The position numbers and the translations under genes were made by a program. 64,000 nucleotides of DNA from Prorocentrum cordatum. Lineage: Eukaryota; Sar; Dinophyceae; Prorocentrales; Prorocentraceae. The notes under the pieces were generated by a model. It saw only the letters and a list, made by a program, of their open reading frames with translations. It had not been told where the DNA came from and made no database searches. Below, one piece after another: positions 1 to 9,554 of this stretch. How positions within the stretch are numbered: position 1 is the first letter of the stretch; each line of letters begins with the position of its first letter. The stretch lies in assembly GCA_963575745.1 (NCBI GenBank), contig CAUYUJ010020560.1, forward strand, positions 30,001 through 94,000, read 5' to 3'.

Positions 1-240
1 CATGAGGTAAACGCGTCCTGTCGAAACGGGTCCTGGACCCTGGGGCCTTCCCCCAGGTCCAACCTCTCGCCCCGAGTCGTTCCTTTCGCGGCCCCCGCGT
101 CCCAGACCACGCCGGGGCCACGGAAAATACGAGAAAACCCAGGACCCCTTTCACCAAGGTCCCGCTTCCTTCGTGTCGTGATTTGTTCAATGCGTGGTCC
201 CCGGACGTCTCGAACCGCTCCCCGGGGCCCGCTTTTCATC
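1..240. other. Non-coding DNA, nothing recognised
   Basis: I see no coding signal, repeat family or RNA gene here. The open frames that overlap the stretch are short and have no recognisable protein character. Confidence 0.5.
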
Positions 241-269
241 CAGAGTCGCTGTTGGACGGTCCTGGGGCC

Positions 270-470
270 CGGCGAGGGTCCCTCCAGTAGGGGCCCGACC
301 ACGAAGAACCTTCCACAAGAAACCCAGCCCTGAGTCCCCCGGACGTCCCTTGCTTTTGTGTGGGGACTTCACGGCTTCCATCGCAAAACCATCGAAACCC
401 AGGAAACCCAGGGCACCCTGGAGGCGAGCAGGCCGCTTCTTGGCATGGGCCTCCACTGCAGAGGCCGAAA
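270..470 (+). repeat. Dispersed repeat DR-2, copy 1
   Basis: This stretch shares an ordered series of blocks with 6,955-7,085 and 52,215-52,345. The common blocks include GGACGTCC, GTGTGGGGACTTCACG and CAAAACCATCGAAACCCAGG, and the first two copies also share CCTGGAGGCGAGCAGG and CTTGGCATGGG. No terminal inverted repeats are evident and no stable reading frame is shared, so I call it a decayed dispersed repeat of unknown class. Confidence 0.55.
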
Positions 471-534
471 ACTGCGAGAAACCTTCGTCCTGCTTTGTTC
501 AATACGTTGGCTCTCTGGTGAGGGGCAACGATCG

Positions 535-708
535 GGGGGGACTGGCATACGGGGGGATGCATCGACCTGGAATCGGCCATACATCGCCGATAGATCGGCG
601 ATAGGCCCCCGATAGTGAATCCGCACCTTCCTGGGCAGGGTGGGTCTATCGGGCCCTTATCGGCGATCAATGGGCGCTTAGGGGTCGATGCATCTACCCC
701 TGTGCCTA
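535..708. repeat. Foldback region built on GATGCATCG and ATCGGCGAT
   Basis: GGGGGGATGCATCGACC near the left end is answered by GGGGTCGATGCATC near the right end. ATCGGCGAT and its complement recur between them, so the stretch can fold back on itself. Related GATGCATCGGCGATG tracts occur at 4,725-4,790 and 5,805-5,955. There is no coding potential. Confidence 0.5.
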
Positions 709-711
709 TCC

Positions 712-880
712 TAGGCGGCGAGCGAGGGGGGGAAGTGAGAAGTGGCGAGCCTTCTCAGAAGGCTCGGAAGTCCCCGGACCTTCTGAGAGGTTTTCTAAGC
801 TTCCCCGAAGACACAACAAAACTTCTCAGAAGGCGCGAGGGCTCCCTCCTTCTGACTTCCCCCCCTCGCTCGCCGCCGAT
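712..880. mobile_element. FB-2 foldback (MITE-like) element, copy 1
   Basis: The ends are terminal inverted repeats, GGCGGCGAGCGAGGGGGGG on the left and its complement ending CTCGCTCGCCGCC on the right. The interior carries several CTTCTCAGAAGGC palindromes. The same structure is at 33,918-34,108, 40,302-40,626 and 50,992-51,193. It is too short to encode a protein and would depend on a transposase supplied elsewhere. I do not see a target-site duplication at this copy. Confidence 0.75.
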
Positions 881-1015
881 ATCAGCCCCATCGTTGCCCT
901 CCCCGCCCCGGTGCCCCGACGGGCCCTCCCCCCCGCTTTCCCCCGCGGCCACCACCGCGGTCCCTCAGCGCCGCGGAGGGGCCCGCCGCCTGCGCAATCG
1001 CGAGCCTGGGCGGGA

Positions 1016-1175
1016 GGCCCGGCATGGCCTCCTGCAGGCAGATGTTTCAAGGCAGCTTGGATTGCAAAAACAACAGAATATACAAACAAGTCAGAAAACA
1101 AAACACGAGAAATCGTGCCCAAATTATCTTTTACACTATTTTTGGACATTCCTCCTGCAGAGGGCATGCCCGACT
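1016..1175. mobile_element. FB-3 foldback (MITE-like) element, copy 1
   Basis: The left end reads like a diverged AGGTCGGGCATGTCCCCCT terminus (AGGCCCGGCATGGCCTCCTG here). The right end carries CCTCCTGCAGAGGGCATGCC, its inverted partner. The core is A-rich. Other copies are at 30,829-30,979, 32,235-32,374, 40,699-40,840 and 55,843-55,961, with a half copy near 3,430. Confidence 0.6.
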
Positions 1176-1304
1176 GAACCCTATCCCGCGACCCCATCCG
1201 CTCAAACGTCGGCCCCGCAGACCCCCATCTGGGGATGCGCTCTGGCCAACATGGCGAAAGGAATCCAGCGGGGGCTACGAGATGCTTCCAAGAGCCCCCC
1301 CTCA

Positions 1305-1497
1305 AACCACACACACGCACACACACACACACACACACACTTTTTGCCTCGGCGGCTAGGCACAGGGACTGCGCTGGCGGATAGGCATGGGTAGGGCATA
1401 CAAACGCGAATTAAGCCGCGATGCACGAGGAGGAGAGGAGGAGGCAAGGCACACACACACACACACACACACGCGCACGCACGCACGCACGCACGAA
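1305..1497. repeat. Two (AC)n microsatellite tracts
   Basis: Dinucleotide AC runs lie at about 1,309-1,342 and 1,449-1,494. The second shades into ACGC repeats. They create the poly-Cys/Val and Thr/His open frames seen on the two strands, which are not genes. Confidence 0.9.
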
Positions 1498-2645
1498 GAC
1501 TGCAGAATGTAGGACGTAGAATGGCGATTGGATAAACACGGAGGGAACGGCTGAGAAAACAGTATTCTGCCGCGGGTGGGGAATTCTGAAGAGGACGATC
1601 CAATAGTCTCGATGACGCCGCCCGCGAGGAGGCCTGGATCCCAATGTATCAATCATAGCCCAGGGCGCTGATGCGTGACGGGTGCCCCTGGGCATTAGCC
1701 GCTATCCTACACTACCAGCAACAGTTAACATCGAGCCTTGCGCCTCGGACCTCGATACTTCGACGTGCGCGACACCCTCTGCCAATTTGCCAGTCTGACA
1801 ATGTCAGCCCGCGGCCCCTAGGGAGTCCCGACCGCTTCCCCGGGAGAAACGTTTTGTACCGAACCCACTTTTGATGGCCCCAGGGCCTGCTAACGGGCCA
1901 CAGATCTGACGAAATCAAAGAAACACACAGGGGCGGGAAATCACATCGCCAGAACTCGGGCCCACGAGCCTGGAAAACGTGGCTCCCAAGAGGTTCTTTT
2001 CCGTTCCCGCCGGCGCGATTTCTTCCCGACGCGAAGATGTTAGATCCTGGGCGTCGAAAAGCAATCCCTCGACAAATTCCTGGACCTGTTCTGGGAAGCC
2101 TTCTGGTCAAAATCTAAAGCCAGATCCAGCCGTGGTGATGAGGATCCCCCTGGAGACCCAAAAGGACGAAAAGCGTCCAAGCTCGCTGCTCGAACCTCCG
2201 ATCGTCGACCTCGATGATTTCTTTCATGGAGGGACACACTATCTACAAATACCCTTTCGGGGGCCTGCGCCGAATCAAGAACAATACGCTCCAGCAGTTG
2301 ATGTTTCTGTTCACTTGTCTCCTCGATTAGAGGTCAAAGCATGCAACCCCATAATAACCACCCCGACATGCGAAGTCGTTCAGTAAAATCGCCCAAAGAA
2401 AGAATCGAACAGGGCAGGGCTGCTTAATAAACTCCCACGGCCGTTTCGTAAACGCCACTTTTCCGGTCCGGGTGGCTTTTCCTCCCTTGGTCAAGACCGT
2501 CGACCTTGATGATTTTGCGGCGGGATCCACGATTTGGCGCGCGGTCGCCAAATCCATGGATCGGGGGAGGTACACTCCCCAAAGTGCGGCCGGTGCCGCC
2601 GCGTTCGACGGCGAAAGTCCGCAATTTCCCATGGAAACGGGACCC
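1498..2645. other. Non-coding DNA with a diverged DR-1 copy
   Basis: No gene is recognisable. A diverged relative of the DR-1 repeat lies at about 2,040-2,170, where AGATCCAGCCGTGG and GATCCCCCTGGAGACCC align with the DR-1 consensus. The rest is unique-looking sequence without domain-like translation. Confidence 0.45.
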
Positions 2646-2649
2646 GTCG

Positions 2650-2778
2650 CTCATCCTGGGGAAACCAAGAGGTACCGATGCCGCTACTCCCCGGACCTCT
2701 CCTGGGGTGCGCTCTGACCAGGATTTCGAGGCGAATCCAGCGGTGGCGACGAGGGCCCCCCAGGAGGCCCAAAAAGCG
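2650..2778 (+). repeat. Dispersed repeat DR-1, copy 1
   Basis: The block runs from GGTACCGATGCCGCTAC through TCCTGGGGTGCGCTCTGACC and GAATCCAGCGGTGGCGACG to CCCAGGAGGCCC. Near-identical blocks recur at 36,058-36,165, 41,885-42,003 and 57,783-57,900. The copies share sequence but not a stop-free frame. No terminal inverted repeats are visible, so SINE-like or other non-coding origin is possible. Confidence 0.7.
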
Positions 2779-2784
2779 GACAAC

Positions 2785-2870
2785 GAGGAGGAGGGCGAGG
2801 AGGAGGAGGGGGAGGAGGAGGAGGGCCAGGAGGAGGAGGAGGAGGAGGAGGAGGAGGAGGAGAAGGAGGC
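2785..2870 (+). repeat. (GGA)n purine microsatellite
   Basis: An almost pure run of GGA/GAG triplets follows directly after the DR-1 copy. The same microsatellite type recurs at 3,750-3,830, 41,515-41,645, 52,498-52,692, 53,450-53,670 and 58,075-58,220. Confidence 0.95.
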
Positions 2871-3151
2871 CCTCGCGCCGCGCATCCACCGACATCCACG
2901 CCCCCTTGATCCATGTCTGCGATCGACTGATGCTGGATGGCTGCGCGGCGCGAGGCCGTGCTGCCGGGGCGCCGGGCGGAGCCTGGACAGGAGGTCGCCC
3001 TTGCCCGCCTCCGGCTCGCCCGCGCGGGCGTGCGCCGCCCGGGCGCGCTCTGGGCCCGCCGAGAGCCCGCCGCCGCCGGCGCCGCGCGGCAGCTGCAGGG
3101 AACAAAACAAGCTTCGGTCGGGCCTGTCCTCTTGCAGGGGGATTTTGTACG

Positions 3152-3325
3152 CTCGGGGATGGACAGACCCCCCTTTAGTAAAACGTGGTTTGGTGAAAAC
3201 GACCTGAGGCCCAAACCTGGCGGGCGCAAGCCTGGAAAATAACGGCCGCGGCGCCCTCTCGAGAGCCGAAAACGGACAGTTCACTAATCGACGTGTCACT
3301 GTTGGGGGTTCTGTCCACCCCCGAC
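3152..3325. mobile_element. FB-6 foldback element, copy 1
   Basis: CTCGGGGATGGACAGACCCC at the left is answered by GTTCTGTCCACCCCCGA at the right. The interior shares CCCTTTAGTAAA, GACGCCCTCTCG-like and TAATCGACGTGTCA blocks with the copy at 38,378-38,548. The size and TIRs fit a non-autonomous DNA element. Confidence 0.65.
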
Positions 3326-3423
3326 AAGCAAAATAAAGAATAGTCCAACAATACCCTAACATGGCAACGAAACATGCTCAAACAATCGTCCCCGAAACTA
3401 TTGTTTCACAATTTTTGAGAGCT

Positions 3424-3460
3424 CCTCCTGTAGAGGGACAGGCCAGGCTTCAAAGTAAGC
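3424..3460. mobile_element. FB-3 fragment (right end only)
   Basis: CTCCTCCTGTAGAGGGACAG matches the right terminus of FB-3. A left terminus is not visible, so this is either a truncated copy or one whose left half has decayed. Confidence 0.45.
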
Positions 3461-3659
3461 ACGTTTGGACCGATCTCTGCCCCCACTGGCGTGGCCTTGG
3501 CCCCACTGGCCGACTGACCCACCTGGGTGGAGATACATGACCCAAAGACTCCTCCTCTCAGTGCAGATGGGATCGAGCCCCGCGCCCCGGGCTGCATGGG
3601 TGCGCCCGTGAGCCAGCCTCGCAAAGGTCACGCGAATGGGATCGTTCATCATCCCCTGG

Positions 3660-3845
3660 GGTGGTTCGTCGTCGTCGTCGTCGTGGTCGTCGTCGTCGTC
3701 CGTGGGCGTCGGCGTTGGCGTCGGCGGCGTCGGCGTCGGTATCGGCGGCGTCGGACGAAGGGGAGGGGGAGGAGGAGGACGAAGAGGAGGAGGAGGAGGA
3801 AGAAGAGGAGGAGGAGGAGGAGGAGGAGGACCCCCTCCCCCTCTA
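3660..3845 (+). repeat. Compound (GTC)n then (GGA)n microsatellite
   Basis: A GTC/GGC triplet run passes directly into a GGA run. The resulting frames give poly-Arg, poly-Gly/Val and poly-Glu peptides that are repeat artefacts. Confidence 0.9.
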
Positions 3846-5130
3846 ACTTATGGTGGTGGTGGAAAACACGCCCATCACCTTACGCCTGTCCCCTTGTGGT
3901 TTCCAGGTCATACCTATAGCCTCCAGCGGCCGTTCGGGACGATCCTGGCAACCCCTGGAACGCCCGCGGCGGGGCGCAGCTGCTGAAAGGCACCCCGAGG
4001 CAGGGACACCGCCGAGAGCCAGCGGTAACGCCTGGAGACCTTTTAGCAGGGGCCGACCGTCCTGGCAATCCTACAGGACTACCGCGCAATGATCAAACAC
4101 ATTTTCTAAGAACAAAAGCAATGGTCCTCGGAACGTAAAGCAATTGTGTTAAGACACGACAGCCTCAGCCCGAACTGTCCTAAGAACAGCTCGTGCACAC
4201 CACTGAAGGGTTCTTCAGAACACTCCTTCGTGGGCCTATGATACGCATGCCAGGACGCTTCGCCACTGGCTCGAGACCTCGAACCTCGAGCCTCGCACCC
4301 TCCCGACCCCATCCCTGCCCCCGAGCCGCCCCCTCCGAGCCTGGCCGAGGCTGGGCCCCGCGCCGACCACTGCGCGGCCCGTGGCCGCCGCGGCCCCGCT
4401 CGGAAGGTGGCCAGGGCCGGCGCGCCCGCCGAGGCCCGGCCGCGGCGGCGGCGGCCCGCTGGGGCCCTCCGCCGGCGCGTGCGCGAGGGAGAAGCCGGGC
4501 ATCGGGCGGCCCGCGCCCCGCCGAGATAGAGGCCTCCCAGACCCAGAGATCCAACGTATTGAGCAAACTCAAGCCGGACGTTTGCTGGCTCTTTCGGAGG
4601 ACGAGACACCGGTCCCGGAGAAGGGGTCAGGACCTCCAGGGACCCCACATTGAAAAGAACACGACATCGGATCTCTGGGGATGGCAGATGGTGGCCGAGT
4701 AGGCGGGGTCGGAGGGTCGCGCAGCGTCGCCGATGCATCGCCGACGCCTCGGCGATGCACCGGCGACGTCGGAGGAGCTTCGGCGACGCCAGCTCAAAGG
4801 AGCGTTGCGCCAGGGACTCGTATTGCATTGCATGGCAACGAATGCCCTGCACGCGGGAACCCAGGAATACATCTGCGCAACGGAAGGCACTGCTCACCCC
4901 GCACCGATTGCAAACCCACACATCTAATAGCACGAAATCATTACTGCACCACCCCCTTTCGGCTGGATCCCCTGTTGGGTCAACCAGAACCCGGCGCCCC
5001 TCGCCCGGCTCAGAGGAGGCACAGTGCCCAGACCCCCAAGGAGTTGCGAACAGCACCTCGACGGGAAGCTTTCCACTATCTTCGGCCTCCGGGGGCCCCC
5101 ACCGGGCTCCGGGACCGTCCACAAGAACCA
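3846..5130. other. GC-rich non-coding DNA with GATGCATCG tract
   Basis: The GC-rich core near 4,320-4,510 keeps several long frames open on both strands, but none resembles a protein domain. At 4,725-4,790 short GCCGATGCATCG repeats recur, as in the foldback near 600. Nothing else is recognised. Confidence 0.45.
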
Positions 5131-5149
5131 CTCGGGATGAAGACCTGGT

Positions 5150-5195
5150 CCTGGGGAAGGAGTCCAGACCTGAGGTCTGGACCCCTTCCCCAGGA
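5150..5195. repeat. Inverted repeat around GTCCAGACC/GGTCTGGAC
   Basis: CTGGGGAAGGAGTCCAGACC on the left pairs with GGTCTGGACCCCTTCCCCAG on the right across a TGA centre, with one mismatch. It lies about 45 bp upstream of a second, perfect palindrome. Confidence 0.8.
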
Positions 5196-5237
5196 TAAGG
5201 CCGAGGTCAGAACGAGGCCGAGGTCGTTCTTGGATCC

Positions 5238-5288
5238 TCTCCGCGAGGTCGACCCCCAGAGGTCCTCTGGGGGTCGACCTCGCGGAGA
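5238..5288. repeat. Perfect 25-bp-arm palindrome
   Basis: Positions 5,238-5,262 and 5,264-5,288 are exact reverse complements separated by a single T. Each arm contains GAGGTCGACCCCCAGAGG or its complement. A structure this perfect is expected to extrude as a cruciform or hairpin. No gene or recognised element surrounds it. Confidence 0.95.
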
Positions 5289-5799
5289 ACTCACGACGTG
5301 CTGGGTGAGGTGCTCGCTCCCTGAGACCCAGGCGCTGCGATCTCTGCTTCTCCACGGGCACCGTCGCCCGGAGCTCTTTCGGGCCCCGGGACCCCCTCAC
5401 AGATCGATGCGGCTGGAGAACTGGCGCGGGGAAATGGGGTCGAGGGCTCTGGTCGTGATTATTCGCGGTGTGGCATTTTTGTTGCGCAACGTCGGATCTC
5501 AAGGTTCTGGGGACCTTCCTGGAGCCAGCCACTCACTCGCTAAGCCTCATGCGTCGATGCTGCGTCGAACGTCCGTCGACTTGAGTCGGGCCGAAGACGA
5601 ACCTGAGTCGAGCTGGAATCGAACCTGAGTCAAACTCGAACCGAACAAGTCCGTTGGGTGGGCCCAAGGGAGTTCCCCAGCACGAGCACCTGAGATCAAG
5701 GACCCCTGGGGACGTCCGGGGCCACGGGCACCCCTGGCAACACCCGCATTCAGAGGCCTCCCATATAGGATCGGAGTAGATAGGGTCATGGTGTCGGAG

Positions 5800-5960
5800 G
5801 ATCTCGCTGCAGGATCGCGCTGCATCGTCGATTCATCCCCGATGCATCGGTGATGCATCGGCGACGTGGGCGATGCATCGACGACATCGGGTTGGAGAAA
5901 ATCGAACCCCACATCGAGGCGCATCGCCGATGCATCGGCGATGAGGCGCTATCCTCAGAC
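5800..5960. repeat. GATGCATCGGCGATG short tandem and inverted tract
   Basis: CGATGCATCGGTGATGCATC and similar strings recur in both orientations. Because the core GATGCATC is self-complementary, the tract can fold. It matches the tracts near 600 and 4,750. Confidence 0.7.
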
Positions 5961-6049
5961 CCCATCATGTTAGGAGACAACTCCTGGGAGGTCGGCGATG
6001 GAACGATTAGGGCGAATAAGCCCGAGTAGAAGGCCACTTCACCGTATGA

Positions 6050-6320
6050 GGCCTGATTAAGCCCAATATCAAGCCGGGCTAAGCCAGATTAAGCGGGATG
6101 AAGCCAGATTCACCCAATATCACGCCAGGCATCGACCGCGAAAATGCCAGCGTCGATACAAAATTCAATCTCCCAAAAATTGAATCCCAGCCCATCTAAC
6201 CGCGAAGGGTCTTTAGACACCCCCCCACCCATAGGAGGTAACTAATTATTTTTCGGCGGCCTTATTGAAGGACTGGGGTCCCACCGTTAGGAGGTAACTA
6301 ATCATTGTTTTCTGCGGCAC
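6050..6320 (+). repeat. Short direct repeats (TTAAGCC and GGAGGTAACTAAT)
   Basis: At 6,050-6,130 imperfect copies of GATTAAGCCnnAT recur. At 6,230 and 6,290 the string TAGGAGGTAACTAAT is repeated about 60 bp apart, each followed by an ATTnTTTTC block. No gene is present. Confidence 0.6.
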
Positions 6321-6489
6321 GCCCCGCGCAACAACGACGACGACAGCTACGACAGCAGGAGGAGGGGGACAGGGGGGAGGAGGAGGTTTTAGGACCAGTC
6401 CTAGTCACCGCCGAGTGAAAAAGGGAGGATGACCTAACCAACAAAAGCCTTCGCGTTTACCAGAAGAAGAAGAAGAAGAAGCAACTGCA

Positions 6490-6650
6490 TAAACATACAT
6501 TTTCGACGGTCTGCGCGGATTTCTTGGATCTGCGCTGGACCCCCTCCAAAGGCGGCGCTGGAGGCGCTGCCGGGGGGGCCCAGCGCGGATCCAAGAAATC
6601 CGCGCGGAGCCCGAAAAGTTTATGTTTATGGCGTGTTTTCTTCTCCGAGT
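6490..6650. mobile_element. FB-1 foldback element, copy 1
   Basis: GCGCGGATTTCTTGGATCTG on the left is answered by GATCCAAGAAATCCGCGCGG on the right. The inverted homology extends outward through an AAACATAAACTTTT-type segment. The GC-rich centre is itself palindromic. Five more copies lie at 37,527, 56,330, 58,630, 61,275 and 62,274. It has no coding capacity. Confidence 0.8.
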
Positions 6651-6703
6651 TGCTTCGTCTACGTCTGGGAGGCGCAGAGCCTCTGGGCGCCACCTCCCCC
6701 CCT

Positions 6704-6833
6704 CCCCTGGCCTTCCAGAGTGCATAGAAATAGCCCTCCAGACATATATACCTACCTGGACTGCCTAAAACCTCGAAAGGAATCCGGACGTCAAGGCCCT
6801 GGTGCTATCTTCAAGCACTCCTGAAGGTCAGGG
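6704..6833 (+). mobile_element. FB-5 foldback element, copy 1
   Basis: The ends are inverted repeats of the type CCCTGACCTTCCAGAGTGCT; the right end carries AGCACTCCTGAAGGTCAGGG. The interior shares AGCCCTCCAGAC, CTGGACTGCCTAAAACCTCG and CCTGGTGCTATC with the inverted copy at 40,452-40,580, which has inserted inside an FB-2 element. Confidence 0.7.
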
Positions 6834-6954
6834 TCAGGGCCCTCGGCATGGGCTTCCACTGCACTTCGACCACACCTGGGCGGCCGAGATCCTCTGGGCG
6901 CCACCTGCCCCTCTCGGGGGGGGGGGGGGCCGGGGGAGCCCATTGGGGGCCAGG

Positions 6955-7085
6955 GCCTGGACGTCCAGTGAATTTTGGTGTGGGGACGTCACGCTTTCCA
7001 CCGCAGAACCATCGAAATGCCTACGAACCCCAGGGCCCCTGGAGGCAAGCAGGGGGTTGGATACTTGGCATGGGTCTCCAGAAGA
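6955..7085 (+). repeat. Dispersed repeat DR-2, copy 2
   Basis: GTGTGGGGACGTCACGCTTT, AGAACCATCGAAATGC, CCTGGAGGCAAGCAGG and CTTGGCATGGG occur in the same order as in the copy at 270-470. Confidence 0.6.
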
Positions 7086-7440
7086 GCCCAGAATCGAATC
7101 GATAAGTCAGATCGGCGATCGGATCGGCGGAAATCGGCAGCCGAGTCGAAAAAGATTGAAGCGGCGGAAAGCGGCAGGCTGGTAGGCCTCCGTTGAAAAA
7201 CTGGAGCCCAAATCGGAATCCCAAATGGAATCGAACCGGACTCGGAACCCATCGAAACCTGATCGGACAAGAACGGGAAGCGCCGCTGTAGTCAAATCGG
7301 ACCAACACACGCGCTATCGGGTCATTGTGCTGGTCCCCCGCTCAACTTCGAGGTAGAACTCTGCCGTGCTGGTCTGCCTCGCTGGTCTGTCGAGGTAGTC
7401 TGCCGTCCTGTGCACATGACGGACCTCGTGAGCTGTGAAT
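7086..7440. other. Non-coding DNA with short ATCGGCGGAAATCGG repeats
   Basis: Small repeats such as GATCGGCGATCGGATCGGCG and ACAAGAACGGGAAGCG appear. The latter string recurs near 7,990, 15,985, 17,770, 18,440, 21,615 and 26,640 as part of larger duplicated modules. There is no gene. Confidence 0.5.
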
Positions 7441-7895
7441 GGTTCTTTGGGGCCCGCGTGGGGGCCTGATTGGGGCTCGTGGGGAGCATTTTGGGAGCCT
7501 CTTGGAGGCTTCCGTGACCCTTTTGGACTGTCCAGGCGTCTCTCGAGGGTCTGTGGGGGTCTCTTGGGCTGGCCTGGCGTTATCTTGGACTGTCGTGGGT
7601 CTCTGGTGGCCTGATTGGGGCCCGTGGAGAGCATTTTGGGAGCCTCTTGGAGGCTTCTGTGACCCTCTTGGACTGTCCAGGCGTCTCTCGAGGGTCTGTG
7701 GGGGCTCTCTTGGCGATATCTTGGACCGTCTTGGGGCTCTCTTGGCCAGTCCAGAGGCCTCTTCGCGCGCTCGGGGGGGCCTCTGGGCGCCTCTTGGGGG
7801 CCTCTGAGCGCCTCTTGGGGGTCTCTTGGGCCGTTTTGGGGGTCCCCTGAGGGGCCTTTGGGGGCTCTCTTGGGCCGTTCTGAGGCCTTCCGGGA
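7440..7895 (+). repeat. Degenerate GGGGGCCTCTTGGGG array
   Basis: Short runs of GGGCCTCTTGG/GGGGTCTCTTGGG recur irregularly. A longer ~150-bp portion around TTGGACTGTCCAGGCGTCTC is duplicated at about 7,530 and 7,670. Related tracts are at 16,110-16,430, 17,900-18,220 and 27,390-27,510. Complementary CCAAGAGGCC tracts are at 21,730-21,965 and 29,960-30,500. Both strands stay open, which yields long spurious frames. Confidence 0.75.
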
Positions 7896-8084
7896 GGGAC
7901 TCCAGGATAATGCTGGTTCGGAGTCCCCTCCGGAGCCGATGTTTCGAGGATGTCTCGAGCGAAACGGGCTTTTTTGAAACCTGGCCGGACAAGAACGGGA
8001 AGCGTCGCTTCAGTCCACCAAGCATGTGGAATATGCTCTGTTGTTGTTACGCCGCGAAGGTATGCCGTGGCGCGCGTGTCGGCG

Positions 8085-8210
8085 TGCGTGCGGGGTGTGT
8101 TTTGCTGTGTTCCTGTGTGTTCTGCCGTGCTCCTGTTCTGCCGTGCTTGTGTTCTGCTGTGCCTCTGTGTGCTCTGTGTTTTCTGCCGTGCTCCTGTATT
8201 CTGCCGTGCG
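8085..8210 (+). repeat. TCTGCCGTGCTCC minisatellite, short array
   Basis: Several imperfect copies of GTGTTCTGCCGTGCTCCTGT lie in tandem. This is the same core as the 20-bp R20 arrays between 16.5 and 28.8 kb, but with an irregular period. Confidence 0.8.
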
Positions 8211-8244
8211 GATCGTCGCGGTGGTCGTTTTGGCGGAGCTTCTG

Positions 8245-8830
8245 GGCGCGCACGGCAGAAAAAGACCAGAAGCACGGCAGAATAGGCCCGAAGAGCGAAG
8301 GAGCACGGCAGAAACAGACCAGGAGCACAGCAGAATTGACCCCAAGAGCAAAGGAGTACGGCAGAATAGACCCCAAAAGCGAAGGAGCACGGCAGAAAAA
8401 GACCAGGAAAACGGCAGAATAGACCCCAAGAGCAAAAGAGTACGGCAGAATAGACCCCAAAAGCAGAAAGGAGCAGGCAGAAAAAAAACAGGATCACGGC
8501 AGAATAGGCCCCAAGAGCTAAGGAGCACGGAAGAAAAAAACAAGGAGCACGGCAGAATAGACCCCAGGAGCTAAAGAGCAGGGATGAATATGCCCCAAGT
8601 GCGAAGGAGCACGGCAGAGAAAGGCCAGGAGCACAGCAGAAAACACCCCTAAAAGCCAAGGAAAACGGCAGAAAATGACCATAATAAACCCCAAGAGCGA
8701 AGGAACACGGCAGAAAAAGACCAGGAGCACGGTATAATAGACCCCAAGAGCTAAGAAGCACGGCAGAATAGGCCCCAAGAGCGACGGAGCAAACCAGACG
8801 AAGACCAGGAACATGGCAGAAAGACTAGAT
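8245..8830 (-). repeat. ~32-bp array with GGAGCACGGCAGA core
   Basis: The repeat reads GGAGCACGGCAGAATAGACC followed by a CCAAGAGCGAA-type spacer and drifts in length around 32 bp. The core is the reverse complement of the R20 core. A second array of this type lies at 14,090-14,715 and a shorter one at 9,095-9,275, so the retroelement separates related arrays. Confidence 0.85.
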
Positions 8831-8974
8831 AACTCGTCATTTTCGACAGACTCCAGGGCGCTGTTGGAGCCACCTTGGGCTCCTTTGGGGGCTCTCATCT
8901 CTTCGTTTTGAAGCACTTCGAAAACGATATCGAGGCGATGTTACGAACATCTCATTTGTTGAGGATGTCCCCAG

Positions 8975-9275
8975 CGCTCCTGCGTGTGCTGTCGTGCTCA
9001 TGTGTGTTCTGCGGTGTTCCTGTGTGCTCTGTCTGTTTTGCCGTGCTCCTGCGTGTTCTGCCGTGCCCCTCTGTGTTCGCCAGAATCACCCCCCAGGGCT
9101 AAAGAGCACGGCAGAGAAGGACCAGGAATACGGAACCCAAGAGCAAAGGACCATGGCAGAAGAAGACAAAGAGCACGGCATAATAGCCCCAAGAGCGAAG
9201 GAGCATGGCAGAATAGCCCCCAGGAGCGAAGGAACAGGATAGAAAATAACCAGGAGCACGGCATAATAGACCATC
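8975..9275. repeat. TGCCGTGCTCC array followed by inverted GGAGCACGGCAGA array
   Basis: At 8,990-9,075 the core is in the plus orientation, and at 9,095-9,275 it is inverted. The pair, including the linking CCGTGCCCCTCTRTGTTC segment, is matched at 13,862-14,200 on the other side of the retroelement. Confidence 0.8.
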
Positions 9276-9357
9276 TAGGACGATCTCCCGAGTTTTATTC
9301 CAACTCGTTCCTTGAGAAGAGTCGCTTCGTCCACCAAGCATGTGAAACGACATATGC

Positions 9358-9370
9358 AATGTTCCTGTGT
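9358..9370. repeat. Target-site duplication, 3' side of the retroelement
   Basis: AATGTTCCTGTGT here matches AATGTTCCTGCGT at 13,849-13,861 in 12 of 13 positions. It directly abuts the element's 3' end on the minus strand, which finishes in TTTAATTTTAACATTA without a poly(A) tail. Confidence 0.85.
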
Positions 9371-9554
9371 TAATGTTAAAATTAAAGACGGGGCCTTCGA
9401 GGCAAAGGTGACAAGAAACACACGGACAGGGCCAGACGGGACCCGCGTTCCCGAGAGACGCCGAGTCCCACAAGGCACCGAGGGCGACGGAAGCCTGCTC
9501 TGCTCCCAAATGGAGCAGCTGTCGCTAGCCACAGCGATGCAATCCTTTACTCAC

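Noticed and set aside
5580-5660. TCGAACCTGAGTC strings as a tRNA T-arm
   Set aside because: No acceptor or anticodon stem can be drawn around them; they are short direct repeats.
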